64,000 nt of DNA from Megaustenia siamemsis (lineage: Eukaryota; Mollusca; Gastropoda; Stylommatophora; Ariophantidae): assembly GCA_032433765.1 (NCBI GenBank), contig JAVIAB010000160.1, forward strand, positions 20,716,115 to 20,780,114, read 5' to 3'. A program made the translations under genes and the position numbers. The notes beneath the pieces were generated by a model. That model worked only from the letters and a program-made list of their open reading frames with translations. It searched no databases and was not told the DNA's origin. Shown here piece by piece: positions 10,689 to 22,021 of this stretch; within the stretch, counting starts at the first letter, position 1, and each line of letters begins with the position of its first letter.

Positions 10689-11294
10689 CTGGAGACAGTT
10701 CAGAGCTACAACTACCTGGGACATATTATAACCAGTGATGGAAAATGTACAACTGAAATAAACAAAAGAATAGGAATGGCAAAAAGTAATTTTAATGCCA
10801 TGAAAAATATACTAACATCAAAACAAATAACACCAGGGCTAAAACTAAGAATAGCAAACTGCTACCTCTTCTCAATATTCCTGTATGGTGCAGAAACATG
10901 GACATTAGACAAGAAAACAGAACAGAAAATTGAAACCTTTGAAATGTGGATTTATAGAAGAATAGGTAGAATTGGATGGAAGGAAAATAAAACGAACGAT
11001 GAAGTTTTAAAACAACTAAAAATGAAAAGAGAACTGCTAAACACAATTAGAACAAGACATGAAATTTTTGGGGCATGTTAAAAGACACAACAGCCTAATA
11101 AAAGTAATATTGGAAAGGAAAATACAAGGCAAAAGAGACAGAGGCAGACCAAGACTAACATGGACGGGTAATATCAAAAGATAGACAAGTCAACCTATGA
11201 CAATCTGCACCATCAAAGCAAGAGACAGAGTGGAATGGCGCTCTATGGTAGCCAACCTTCGATGTGGCGACGGCACTGATTGATGATGATGATG
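10689..11294 (+). mobile_element. RTE-A LINE, 5'-truncated, with 11-bp target duplication
   Basis: Encodes YNYLGHIITSDGKCTTEINK, then 10776-11081 in one frame through LYGAETWTLDKKTEQKIETF, MWIYRRIGRIGWKENK and LNTIRTR. A frameshift follows, then the RPRLTWTGNIKR and final CGDGTD region ending in a (TGA)n tail. Flanking repeats ATGAGTGACAC at 10678-10688 and 11295-11305 are identical, so the insertion is well defined at 606 bp and comparatively young. Confidence 0.93.
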
Positions 11295-11339
11295 ATGAGT
11301 GACACAATTGAGCGGCACAAATGAGTGACACAAATGAGT

Positions 11340-12320
11340 GGCAAGAGGTGCTTGTCACTTACCTTTGATCTCCCACAACAGAACATGCCGGAATGGACTG
11401 GAACTCTTGGATGCAACCACCAGTGCATGGGTACAGCCACAGAAGTTCTCTAACTACGACGGCTCCAGATAAATCCACTTGCAATGGTTGCCATAGTAAC
11501 CACAGTCAACAATGATAACATAGGGCATACGAAACTACATGATGAGTTGATTGTAAATAGTTCAAATATCTCCAAATGTGTTCAAAAGTTTCAAATAAAA
11601 TGTTCAAGACTCACGAACAAAAACTGTTCTTATTGTGTTCTCTGTTTTCTCCTCGCAGTTAATGCCTACCGTTGCACAGTGTCCCAAAACAATTAGTTTT
11701 CGTGGAAACCATGAATTATTTCTTAGATTCTAGAGCATTTCCGTTCTTAGAAATGTCACACATTTTGATTAAATATGATGCTTGGACAAACCTGCACTTA
11801 AGACGTTTATGATTTTGAAGTGCAGATAACAATGGTCGTTGCGTGGACTGTTGACATTTTGCCACCCCTATCATGAACAAATGTGACTTGGGTGAGTGCT
11901 CTGAAAAGTAAAAACAAATATCAGAGTTAATGCATGTCTAAAACAAAATCGTATTGGTTTAAACATCTACAGGATTGATTGCCCCCAGTACACAGACCTG
12001 AGAAGGACAATGTGGTCCACACCCACCTCCCTGGAAGAGAAACTATACGGGGCAACCGAATCACTTAAACAGACAGCTGCCTTCATAAGAAAGTCCGGAA
12101 TCCTACTCTGAATAAGCCATGATCGCAGAAGAGAAGAAGCAGAAGTATTGGTTTATCTTTTCCTGAAGTTTCCAGTCTAGTGGTCTAGTCTAGAGACAGG
12201 GCCACACTTAAGATGAAAATAGTCAGTGACTCATATCCTGAGGAGAAAGAGTTGCAATCCTCTGACGGCAAAACAAATTCTATTGTATACCTTTCTCCTT
12301 TACAGATGTTTACAATTATT
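11340..12320. other. No gene seen
   Basis: Mostly unique-looking sequence with a few short GAGTG-type repeats at the left edge. A possible RT-like scrap at 11940-12120 (NRIGL-type frames) is too degraded to call. Confidence 0.4.
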
Positions 12321-12324
12321 CAGC

Positions 12325-12745
12325 CCTAATACATTCAGTACCCACGACTCCTGTTTCATATATTTCGCCCAAATTCCTTCCTAACTCACAACTCTTGTTT
12401 CATATATTTCGTCCTAATTCCTTCCTTACTTACGACTCCTCTTTCATATATTTCGTTCTAATTCTTTCCTTACCCACAACTCTTGTTTCATATATTTCGT
12501 CCTAATTCCTTCCTTACTTACGACTCCTCTTTCATATATTTCGTTCTAATTCTTTCCTTACCCACGACTCTTGTTTCATATATTTCGCCCAAATTCCTTC
12601 CTTACTCACAACTCTTGTTTCATATATTTCGTCCTAATTCCTTCCTTACTTACGACTCCTGTTTCATATATTTTGTCCTAATTCCTTCAGTATATTCTCT
12701 CCCCATGTTTGCACATATTCCGTCAGTACTCACTCCTGCAGTTTC
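12325..12745. repeat. Minisatellite, unit about 44 bp
   Basis: About nine units of TTTCATATATTTCGTCCTAA then TTCCTTCCTTACTTACGACTC. Two unit variants alternate (CTCTTGTTTC and CTCCTCTTTC), a hint of an 88-bp higher-order period. Confidence 0.92.
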
Positions 12746-13104
12746 ATGTATTCATCTTTAAGGGACATGACCTAACACAACATCCAATAGGTTGAAACCC
12801 GGAAGAGGAAGAAGAAGAAGAAGACCAACAACAACAAGAACAAGAACATGAAGCAAAAAACAACAGCAACAATTTTCAAATAAATATAAAATTTCACTCT
12901 TGACAAATGATTCTCTTAAGAGAAGGAAAATTGACACAAAGCCAAAAATAAAAGAATCCTTTCTTTAATGAAACAGCTCAGGTGATGTCTATGATTCGTA
13001 GGAGACATAACGTTGACTACAAACATCAGCAGTCTTGCAGGAACATCACAAAAAGTCAAACTCTAAGAAAACTTTCTTTTAAAACTGAGAGTTGATGATA
13101 TTTA
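12746..13104. other. No gene seen; short (GAA)n and (CAA)n
   Basis: Contains a (GAA)n/(CAA)n patch at about 12800-12850 and unique sequence up to the target site of the next LINE. Confidence 0.5.
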
Positions 13105-13761
13105 TTTATCATAATAGATAATACGACTTTGAAGCAAGTAGACAATTTTAAATATCTGGGTAGCACGTTAACACAAGACAATAACTAAGAGACAGAGATA
13201 GATATCAGGTGTAACAAAGCAAGCCAAGCTATAGGCCAAGTATCAACACTATTGAAAAACAAAGCAATAACTACGGAAGCAAAAAGGGCAATATACAAAT
13301 CAATTTTCCTACCAACTCTGTGCTATCAGTGCCAGAATTGGACGCTGGACTCTAGAACAATAAGAAAGATAACGACCACCGAAATGAAATGTGTCAGAAG
13401 AATGACAGCAAACAGCTTAAGGGACAGAGTAAGAAACACAGACCTGAGGAAGAAACTCGAAATTGAACCAGCCATCGAATACATAAAGAAACAACAGATA
13501 AATTGGTTCGGCCACATAACAAGACAAATGAACTAACAATGACTCAAAGAGCCTTAAATAAACGCTACGAAAACGCCAGATTAAGAGGACGACCGAGAAA
13601 GAGATGGATAAAGGGAATACTAGAGTCACTAGGAGGAATAACATCAGAAGAGGCCAACAGAAGAGCAAAGAATCGCAGATTGTTTCTCCCCTCGACGTCA
13701 ACGGCAGCAGAGGAAGGATAGAAGAAGAAGAAGAAGAAGGAGAAGAAGGAGAAGAAAAGAA
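13105..13761 (+). mobile_element. RTE-B LINE, 5'-truncated, with 11-bp target duplication
   Basis: Encodes VDNFKYLGSTLTQDNN, then IFLPTLCYQCQNWTLDSRTI, KCVRRMTANSLRDRVRNTDL, IEYIKKQQINWFGHITRQ, RGRPRKRWIKGILESLGGI and RAKNRRLFLPSTSTAAE, followed by a (GAAGAA)n tail. The ORF shifts frame at about 13530. Direct repeats GATGATATTTA at 13094-13104 and 13762-13772 flank it. Only the region C-terminal to RT motif C is present. Confidence 0.92.
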
Positions 13762-14149
13762 GATGATATTTACTGGACCGCTGGGTGAACACTTTAGTGC
13801 AAATCAACTTGAAATGGGACGATCAAGAAGATATTATCATATATAGCTCATTGATCACTAAATCATACATTCAGTCTCCATACTGTCAACTTCATTCCAC
13901 GTGTCTACATTATTATATTTTTCACATAATAATACACATAGGCATGCACGCATATATTTTATTCGTGCACTCGTGAGATGCCAAGTAGTAACTGAGAACC
14001 AGGCGAGAGTTTTCGGACAAATCCTAGATCAGAGGCGGTAGAAGTCGTGTGGTAAACCGTAATAGAATGAAGAACTATAGTGTAAAACATTTTGGGCGGG
14101 AATAGTCTTTAGAATGCACACTTTCTCGTTATCTCGGAAAAAACGCAGT

Positions 14150-14330
14150 CGTCTCTAAGAGAAAATGTATCACCTATGAAAGAAAGCGTGGTAATCATTG
14201 AGAGAAAAAAATTGTCATCACTGAGAGCAAATTTGGTCATCGATGAGAGAAAAATTGGTAATCATTGAGAGAAAAATTGGTCATCACTGAGAGAAAAATG
14301 GGTCGCCTCTGTAAGAAAACTTGGGCATCT
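14150..14330. repeat. Short minisatellite, unit about 26 bp
   Basis: Seven imperfect units of GAGAGAAAAATTGGTCATCACT. Unit length and sequence vary. Confidence 0.85.
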
Positions 14331-14539
14331 TCCACTACTTTATGAGAATAGCTGGCAGCGTCTCACAGAACAACTAGTCCACCATCACGAATCATTAGCT
14401 ACTTCACACATTAATCACTAGCTTTCAGCCACAGAACTATTAGACATGTCTCACAGAACAACTGGTCAGTCACTCATCACGGAATTGATAGCTATCTACC
14501 ATGGAACGGCTAGCAACGTCTCACAGGACCACAAGTCAC

Positions 14540-15110
14540 ACATCTCGGAGTCAATAGACACCTCTTATTTAATACTCACTAGACATCTTCCACAGGACTA
14601 ATCTTACAACACCTCTCATTTAATACTCACTAGACATCTTCCCCAGAATTAATCTTACAACACCTCTCATTTAATACTCACTAGACATCTTCCACAGGAC
14701 TAATCTTACAACACCTCTCATTTAATACTCACTAGACATCTTCCACAGGACTAATCTTACAACACCTCTCATTTAATAATCACTAGACATCTTCCACAGA
14801 ACTGATCTTACAACACCTCTCATTTAATACTCACTAGACATCTTCCCCAGAACTAATCTTACAACACCTCTTATTTAATAATCACTAGACATCTTCCCCA
14901 GAACTAATCTTAAACACCTCTCATTTAATAATCACTAGACATCTTCCCCAGAACTAATCTTACATCACCTCTCATTTAATAATCACTAGACATCTTCCCC
15001 AGAACTAATCTTACAACACCTCTCATTTAATAATCACTAGACATCTTCCCCAGAACTAATCTTACAACACCTCTCATTTAATAATCACTAGGCATCTTCC
15101 ACAGAACTAC
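14540..15110. repeat. Minisatellite, unit about 51 bp
   Basis: About eleven units of CTCATTTAATACTCACTAGAC, ATCTTCCACAGGACTAATCT and TACAACACCT. Variants with CCCC against CACA (TTCCCCAGAAC, TTCCACAGGAC) and AATAATCA against AATACTCA occur in blocks, consistent with local homogenisation. Confidence 0.94.
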
Positions 15111-15189
15111 TCTTACAGAAAAGCAACAGAAGCCAGTTCCACAATACTAATAACAATCCATTACAGAACTATAAGCCACCCCTCAGTGA

Positions 15190-16960
15190 AATATTATCTA
15201 CCCGTTACATGACTACCATCTGCCCCTTACTGAACTACTAGATGCCCCTCAGTGAATTACTATCTGCCCCTTACAGAACTATTATATGCTCCGTACAGAA
15301 CTACTACATATCCCTTACATTACTACTATATGCCCCTTACAGACTACTAGCTGCCCTTTAGTGAGCTAAAATCTGCCCCCTGGTGAACTACTAACTGCCT
15401 CGGACAGAACTACAAGCTGCTCCTTAGTGAATTACTATCTGCACCTTACATAACTACTATTAGTCCCTTAGTGATGTACTATCTGCTCCTCACAGAACTT
15501 CCAGCTGTCTCTTAGTGAACTACCATCTGCCCCTTATTGATCTACTATCTGTCCCTTATTGATCTAATATCTGCCCCTTACAGAACTACTAGCCGTCCCT
15601 TATTTATCTACTAATTGCCCCTTACAGAACTACTAGCTGTCCCTTATTGATCTACTATCTGCCCCTTACAGAACTATTTGCCGTCCCTTATTTATCTACC
15701 ATCTGCCTCTTACAGAACCACTAGCTGCCCCGTAGTGAACTACCATCTGCCCCTTATTGATCTACTATCTGCCACTTACAGAACCACTAGCTGCCCCTTA
15801 GTGAGCTACCATCTGCCCCTTATTGATATACTATCTGCCACTTATAGAATCACTAGCTGCCCCTTAGTGAACTACCATCTGCCCCTTATTGATCTACTAT
15901 CTGCCACTTATAGAACCACTAGCTGCCCCTTAGTGAACTACCATCTGCCCATTATTGATCTACTATCTGCCACTTACAGAACCACTAGCTGCCCCTTAGT
16001 GAGCTACCATCTGCCCCTTATTGATCTACTATCTGCCACTTACAGAACCACTAACTGCCTCTTAGTGAACTACCATCTGCCCCTTATTGATCTACTATCT
16101 GCCCCTTACAGAACCACTAGCTGCCCCTTAGTGAACTACCATCTGCCCCTTATTGATCTACTATCTGCCCCTTACAGAACTACTAGCCGTCCCTTATTTA
16201 TCTACTATTTGCCCCTTACAGAACTACTAGCTGTTCCTTTTTGATCTACTATCTGCCCCTTACAGAATTATTTGCCGTCCCTTATTTATCTACCATCTGC
16301 CTCTTACATAACCACTAGCTGCCCCTTAGTGAACTACCATCTGCCCCTTATTGATCTACTATCTGCCACTTACAGAACCACTAGCTGCCTCTTAGTGAAC
16401 TACCATCTGCCCCTTATTGATATACTATCTGCCACTTACAGAACCACTAGCTGCCCCTTAGTGAACTACCATCTACCTCTTATTGATCTGCCCCTTGCAG
16501 AACTACTAACTGCCCCTTAGTGAACTACCATCTGCCCCTTATTGATCTACTATCTGCCACTTACAGAACCACTAGGTGCCCCTTTGTGAACTACCATCTG
16601 CCTCTATTGATCTACTATCTGCCCCTTACACAACCACTAGCTGCCCTTTAGTGAATTATCATCTGCCCCTTATTGATCTACTATCTGCCCCTTACAGAAC
16701 CACTAGCTGCCCCTTAGTGAACTATCATCTGCCCCTTATTGATCTACTATCTGCCCCTTACAGAACCACTAGCTGCCCCGTAGTCAGCTATCATCTCCTC
16801 ATTAAATAACTACTAGCTGCCCCTTTGTAGGCAACATCTGCCCCTTAGTGAACTACTTGCTACCTCTTACAGAACTATTAACTGCCCCTCAGTGAGCTAT
16901 CATGTGCCCCTTACATAACAACTATCTGCTCCTTACATAAATAGCAACTACATATCACAC
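15190..16960. repeat. Higher-order minisatellite, 66-bp unit of three 20-24-bp subunits
   Basis: Each 66-bp unit is three related subunits: ACTACCATCTGCCCCTTATT, ACTATCTGCCACTTACAGAA and ACTAGCTGCCCCTTAGTGA. The flanks (15190-15670 and 16800-16960) hold only disordered single subunits, while the middle is regular at 66 bp, so the higher-order unit arose secondarily from an older ~22-bp array. The 188-codon frame at 15678-16244 is a 22-residue periodic translation of this unit and is not a gene. Confidence 0.95.
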
Positions 16961-17536
16961 AATCACTAAAGATGTAATATTAAACCGTAAAACCTCTTCT
17001 GCACATTGGCTAAGCTGTAATGAACGTCTTCAATGTGTAACCTTAACGCTCAACCCAAAACTCTCACTCGCTAACGTGAACATTTGTAACGCATCATTTT
17101 CCTCGTAACTTTCACTGTAACAATTTTTGTGACTATTTCCAAGAGATTTCTGCGTGACACGCAGAAAACTGGCTAAAAATAGTCCAGGTCACGCGTCACA
17201 TAATTCTACATCTATTTTTAGCGAGCCACAGTTACTGCAAATTAAATTCTCTCGCAAAATATTGGCGCTTTTTAGTGTTTACCTTTTTTTTTTGTTATTT
17301 ATATTTAGTTCATCAATATTCTCTTTCTTGAAGGTCAGCTAAAGTTGTTATTTCAGACTTGCAATCTGTTTCAACTTCTACTTCTATAAAGCGCACAACA
17401 TTCTGTGGCAAGGGGAGGGCTTTTAATTGTTTATTATTTCTCCACACAGTATCGTGTTGAGTTGACAATAACTGACGTTTTGAAATTGTAATTTGGAATC
17501 GAGTATTTGAATATTTTAAGCGATTTCACCTTCTTT
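16961..17536. other. No gene seen
   Basis: Unique-looking AT-rich sequence between the array and the full-length LINE. Confidence 0.5.
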
Positions 17537-18026
17537 TGAGTACATTTCCTGTTTAGCGGGGTAGAGCTCTACACTACCAAAGGAGGAGTAAGACGTCTCC
17601 TTTCCTCCGTCAGTCTTCGGGACACCCTTGAGCATAGTGGAGCCCTCGTTTAGCCCCTCTCCCACCCCTATCAGGGTTATGTGAAGCCATTGGAGCAGGT
17701 GGTGGATAGTGTTGAGGGAACAGCCGACAAAAAGTGCCGGTTATGGTCACCACACCGCGATGGCAGGCAGAGGATCTCATGTATAGAGACAATGGCTGCG
17801 ATCTCCGACTAGTACAGTCAATGCCAAGAAGGAAAGGAATTGCAAACTACCTTCTTATATTGCCTAGACTAATCATGACAAATCACAACTTTATATCTAC
17901 AGCTAACGACGTTAATGGGGACTCCACAGCAACCTTGTCCGGTAGGGAGTCATGTCCTACAGTGACACCCGATCGTCATCAAACTACTGTATGCAAGATC
18001 AAAAATAAAGAGACACTATAATATGA

Positions 18027-19197
18027 ACTTGGAACGTTAGATCAGCATTCCAGGTTGGTAAACTAGAAAACATCAATTAAGAAATGAAGAGAATGAAATT
18101 GAACATCTTGGGACTATGTGAAATGAGATGAAAAGGAGCAGGATTATTACAACGGGACAGCGGAAATGTTATTTACTTGGGTGAACCACACACGAAAGAG
18201 GTGTAGGCATCATGTTAGATAGAGAAAGAAGCAAAACTTTGAAAGGATTTTGGCCAGTATCAGATAGAATTCTGCTAGTAAAATTGGGAGGTACACAATG
18301 GATATCAGCATAATTCAAGTTTATGCACCAACAAGTAATAGCGAAGAAGAAGACACTGACACTTTTTACAATGAGCTAGAGATGACCATGAAACAGTGTA
18401 AATATCAAGAAATAACTATTATATTAGGGGATTTCAATGCAAAGATAGGAACAGCTAAAGTGCAAAATGTGACTGGGGGACATGGCCTTGGAGAGACGAA
18501 TGACAGAGGGGATAGATTGTTAGGTTGGGCAAAGACACATGAAATGATTATAGGTAACACCTGGTTCAAACAACACCCTAGGCGACTATGGACATGGCAA
18601 AGCCCAGACAAAAATGTACACAATCAAATTGGTTTTATACTGGTACAGAGAAGATTCAAGAATGGGCTAACATCGGTTAAAACAAGGCCAGGAGCAGATT
18701 GTAATAGTGACCATGTACCAGTAGTTGGAAAGATAAGAATAAAACTGCGGAAGGCACAGAAATCACCAAGAAATATAATATTAGAACTAGATATGCTAAG
18801 AGTAGATAAACAGATGATTGATAAGTACAGCACGATAGTACAAAATAGATATAATGCTATTGAGAAAATACAGGACATCGAGGAGCAGTGGGAAATACTC
18901 AAACAATCGATTCAACAAACATCAAAAGAAATAATACCAGTGACCAAAAGAATCAACAAAATGAAATGGATGACAGAAGAAATATTACAACTAACGGATG
19001 AAAGAAGAAAACATAAGAAAGAAGAACGAACATGCAAAATATTGCACAAAGAAATCCAGAACAAATGCAGAGAAGCAAAGGAAGGATGGTTAAAACAGAA
19101 ATGTGAAGAAATGGAAAAACAACAAAAGAAAGACTCAAAATGTATGCACAATCAGTTAAATGAATTAACAGGAAGAAAAGAAGTAAAAGTTTCATGA
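18027..19197 (+). pseudogene. RTE-D endonuclease region and EN-RT linker (broken)
   Basis: This part of the LINE polyprotein would nick target DNA to prime reverse transcription. Motifs in order: TWNVRSAFQVGKLEN at the start, ILGLCEMR, IIQVYAPTSN, ILGDFNAKIG, HNQIGFILV and NSDHVPVVGKI. GDFNAKIG and SDHVP are the metal-binding and catalytic histidine blocks of the exonuclease/endonuclease fold. The usual NQIDFI block reads NQIG here, so a conserved Asp is replaced. In-frame stops occur at 18078 and soon after in the DMR-type block, and two frameshifts lie between 18185 and 18300. From 18298 the frame is open for 299 codons, ending in a Lys/Glu-rich linker. Confidence 0.85.
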
Positions 19198-19200
19198 TGT

Positions 19201-20830
19201 GTGAAATCAAAGGAAGGGAATATAATAATGGGACAGGAGAAGACAATGGAAAGATGGACAGAATATATCAGTCAAATCTATGATGATGAAAGACCAGAAT
19301 TAAACAATTCAAACAAAGACACAGGACCACCAATAATGCAGAGTGAAGTGGAGGACACAATTCAACAGATGAAAAGAGGCAAAGCTCCAGGTCCCGACAA
19401 TATAACAATCGAAGAGATAAATGCATTAGGAGAGCTGGGAGAACAAGTCATAACAAAACTACGCAATGACATATATAACACTGGACACATACTTGAAGAT
19501 CTACTAAAATCTATCTTTGTAGCCATACCGAAGAAGTCAGGCGCCACTGATTGTGAAGACCATCACACTATTAGTCTCATGAGTCATATGACGAAAATAT
19601 TACTAAGAATCATCATGAGACGTGTAAGGAACAAAATAAAACCAGAAATAAGTGAGGAACAATGTAGATTTGTGGAAGGAAAGGGAACCAATAATGCAAT
19701 ATACATCTTAAGAACATTGATAGAAAGATCTATAGAGGTAAAGAAAGATTTATATATGTGCTTTATAGACTACACGAAAGTATTTGACAAACTCAATAAT
19801 GTGGAAATAATCAATATGCTGGAGAAATTAAACATTGATGGCAAGGAAATGCGAATCATAAAAAAAACATGTACTGGCAACAAACAGCAGCCATACGAAT
19901 TAACAACCAAACAGGACAATTTCAACTTATAAAACAAGGAGTCAGACAAGGCTGTGTTCTGTCGCCGGATTTGTTTTCACTTTACAGCGAATATATTATG
20001 AGATCAATAGTAGACAATAAAGGAGTTGAAGTCAATGGTCACAACATAAATAATTTGCGATATGCGGATGACACAGTATTAATAGCAGAGACAGAGCTCG
20101 AACTACAAGAAATGATAGACATAATAGTAAAAGAAAGCAACAAGAAAGGTCTCAGTCTGAACAGTAAGAAAACAGAAGTAATGGTCATATCGAAGAAACA
20201 ATCACCACCATCATGCAGCAGAAAAATAAATAGAACAAATTTGAAACAAGTGCAACGCGTCAAATTCTTGAGCACAATAATAACATCTGATGGATGATGC
20301 ACCACAGAAATAAAAAGCAGAATAGCTCAGGCCAAAATAGCATTTCCGAAAATGAAAAATATCTTATGCAACAAATCTATGTCAATAGAAATAAGAAAGA
20401 GAGTTCATCGGTGCTATATAGAACCAATTCTGACCTATAGAAGCGAATCATGGACAGTAGATAAACAAATGAAAAGACGATTAGAGGCCACAGAGATGGG
20501 ATTTTTCAGAAGAATGTTAAAAGTTCCCTGGACAGCTAAAAAGACCAACGAGAAAGTTCTCAAAGAGGCCAACACTAAAAGGCAGCTCCTAAAAAAAACA
20601 TCAGAAAGAAATAATCAACATTTTTCGGGTACATCATAAGAAGAGGAAAGTTGGAATACTTGGTTACAACTGGCAAATTAAAAGGAAAGAGAGATCGCGG
20701 ACGACAAAGAGAGAAAATACTGGATAGTTTGGTTTCATGGCATTGAAAACAGTCAACAACAGAACTGATATGACGCACTGTAGATAGAAGATTGTGGAAT
20801 GACATGATCGCCTACGCTAACCGGTATGGC
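19201..20830 (+). pseudogene. RTE-D reverse transcriptase and C-terminal region (broken)
   Basis: Reverse transcriptase for target-primed synthesis. Seen in order: KRGKAPGPDNI, IFVAIPKKSG, ISLMSHMTKILLRIIMRR, QCRFVEGKGTNNAIYILR, motif A CFIDYTKVFDK, a frameshift near 19870, motif B QGVRQGCVLSPDLFSLY, motif C LRYADDTVLIAE, then FLSTIITSDG with a stop at 20296. The C-terminal part resumes with MKNILCNKSMSIEIRKRVH, ESWTVDKQMKRRLEATEMGF, GKLEYLVTTGKLKGKRDRG and LWNDMIAYANRYGT. Catalytic aspartates of motifs A and C are still present although the frame is lost, so decay is recent relative to most copies here. Confidence 0.88.
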
Positions 20831-20984
20831 ACATGATTATGATGAGTATATTTCAGTTATTAACATTTCGATATAATGTATGCTTCCTAAAGTTTGGAGC
20901 AATCATTGAATGGATTTCCTCTATTCATTCTACTTCGGTCGCCAGACCAGCACTCATAGCTCATCGTTAAAGTACGGTTACGGT

Positions 20985-21130
20985 AGAGGTAAAGTAAAAG
21001 GAAATTACGAGACTTGAATCGGCGTCTTAGCACGCCAGTTTTCATCCATATGTGCTCAGTCGCCTATCCAGAAGTGTTCGGAGACTTCTGGACAGTGTCG
21101 CTTCAAGCACCTACCAGACATATGTCACCT
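20985..21130 (-). mobile_element. SINE3 3' fragment
   Basis: GAGACTTGAATCGGCGTCTT, AGCACGC and CCATATGTGCTCAGTCGCC align with the fuller SINE3 copy at 56055-56385. The tRNA-like head and middle are missing. Confidence 0.7.
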
Positions 21131-21179
21131 ACCAGACATATTGTATGAGACGACTATGAAGGTTGGTGTCAAGGTCTTC

Positions 21180-21345
21180 GCCAGTGCTATGGAGTTCGTG
21201 TATTTAAGCTGAAGCCATCTTCAGTGCTATTACTAGTGTAAGTTTGGCGTGCTTCATACTGGAGAAAGTGCTCTTGAGAGGATGTGAGCACTGTGGAGTT
21301 GTCTGTTGGAAAGTGAAGATGATCTATTTAAACTAAACCCTGAAT
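21180..21345. repeat. Uncharacterised dispersed repeat, copy 1
   Basis: Shares blocks in the same order with 27365-27530: GGAGTTCGTGTATTTAAGCT, GAAGCCATCTTCAGTGCT, then CACTGTGGAGTTGTCTG and GTGAAGATGAT. No coding potential or promoter boxes are obvious. Element type unknown. Confidence 0.6.
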
Positions 21346-21409
21346 GCACAATTCCCAATGGAATTAGGCTCCTCAGCACTGAATAAACCGAGCTCATAGA
21401 AATATGCAG

Positions 21410-21545
21410 GAAACGTGAAAGTGTGTATTTTGTGGGACGCCAACGGTATCATATTTAAAGATTACTTGAAAAGTGACGACACCATAAGGACAGTACTAGA
21501 TCTCCCTACCAAGATAGGAAGCACCGTGACCGGAAATCGATGGAT
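21410..21545 (+). pseudogene. Mariner-type transposase scrap
   Basis: The frame beginning near 21415 reads NVKVCILWDANGIIFKDYL and continues KSDDTI. The W-D-x-x-G-I-I-F-x-D-Y-L pattern is that of the second catalytic Asp region of mariner/SETMAR transposases. Only about 30 to 40 codons are recognisable, with no flanking domain, so this is a small relic. Confidence 0.5.
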
Positions 21546-21719
21546 AGCATGAACTTAAAATATTCCGTTGATTTCATATTTCATTGGTAGAGCACGGCTT
21601 GTGTAGATTTCAACCAATTATTTGAATGGAGACAAATAATAATATAATAATATTTAAATATGAATATAATGAACATTATTTAGTATATGAAATAAATGAA
21701 TATTATTATAGAGGAAAAG

Positions 21720-21925
21720 TCCGAGGCGATAATCAGCTAATCAATTCAGATGAAGAGGTATGCTTACAGCACTCGGAAAAAATGACAAATAATCAACAAC
21801 AGGAAAAAAAAAACAAAGAACAATATATGGGCCGAAGCATGATCGAACCCCTACTCAGTGGCACAGCGCCTTGCCACAAAAATCCAAACGCTCGGGAACA
21901 CTGTCACTCAGATAACTAAAGTTAG
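21720..21925 (-). mobile_element. SINE5-like tRNA-derived element
   Basis: On the minus strand a tRNA-like head (GGCAAGGCGCTGTGCCACTG, then GGGTTCGATCATGCTTCGGC) is followed by an AT-rich body with TTGTTGATTATTTGTC, TTTTTTCCGAGTGCTGTAAG and CATACCTC. GGTTCGATC is a good B-box match; the A box is degraded. Related to 10325-10450 and to the split copy at 5005-5990. Confidence 0.6.
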
Positions 21926-22021
21926 CTTTATATACCTCTTCCTCTGGATTGATTCGCCAACTATTTGAATATCGAGATGGTTTCACATCGACCCCTTTTT
22001 CCGGTTTGGCGCTTCTTTATT

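Larger units (their letters stand above)
17549..20842 (+). mobile_element. RTE-D LINE, essentially full length (about 3.3 kb), inactive
   Basis: Flanked by TGAGTACATTTC (17537-17548) and TGAGTATATTTC (20843-20854), an 11-of-12 match consistent with a target-site duplication. Inside are a GC-richer 5' leader of about 470 bp, an apurinic-type endonuclease region, a reverse transcriptase and a C-terminal region ending in NRYGT followed by a short CATGATTATGA tail. Size, a single EN-RT coding unit, absence of RNase H and a short microsatellite-like tail fit the RTE clade. Stops and frameshifts in every domain mean it cannot make protein now. Confidence 0.85.

Noticed and set aside
15678..16244. 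188-codon plus-strand frame with 22-residue period
   Set aside because: Translation of the 66-bp array, no start context or flanking exon structure.
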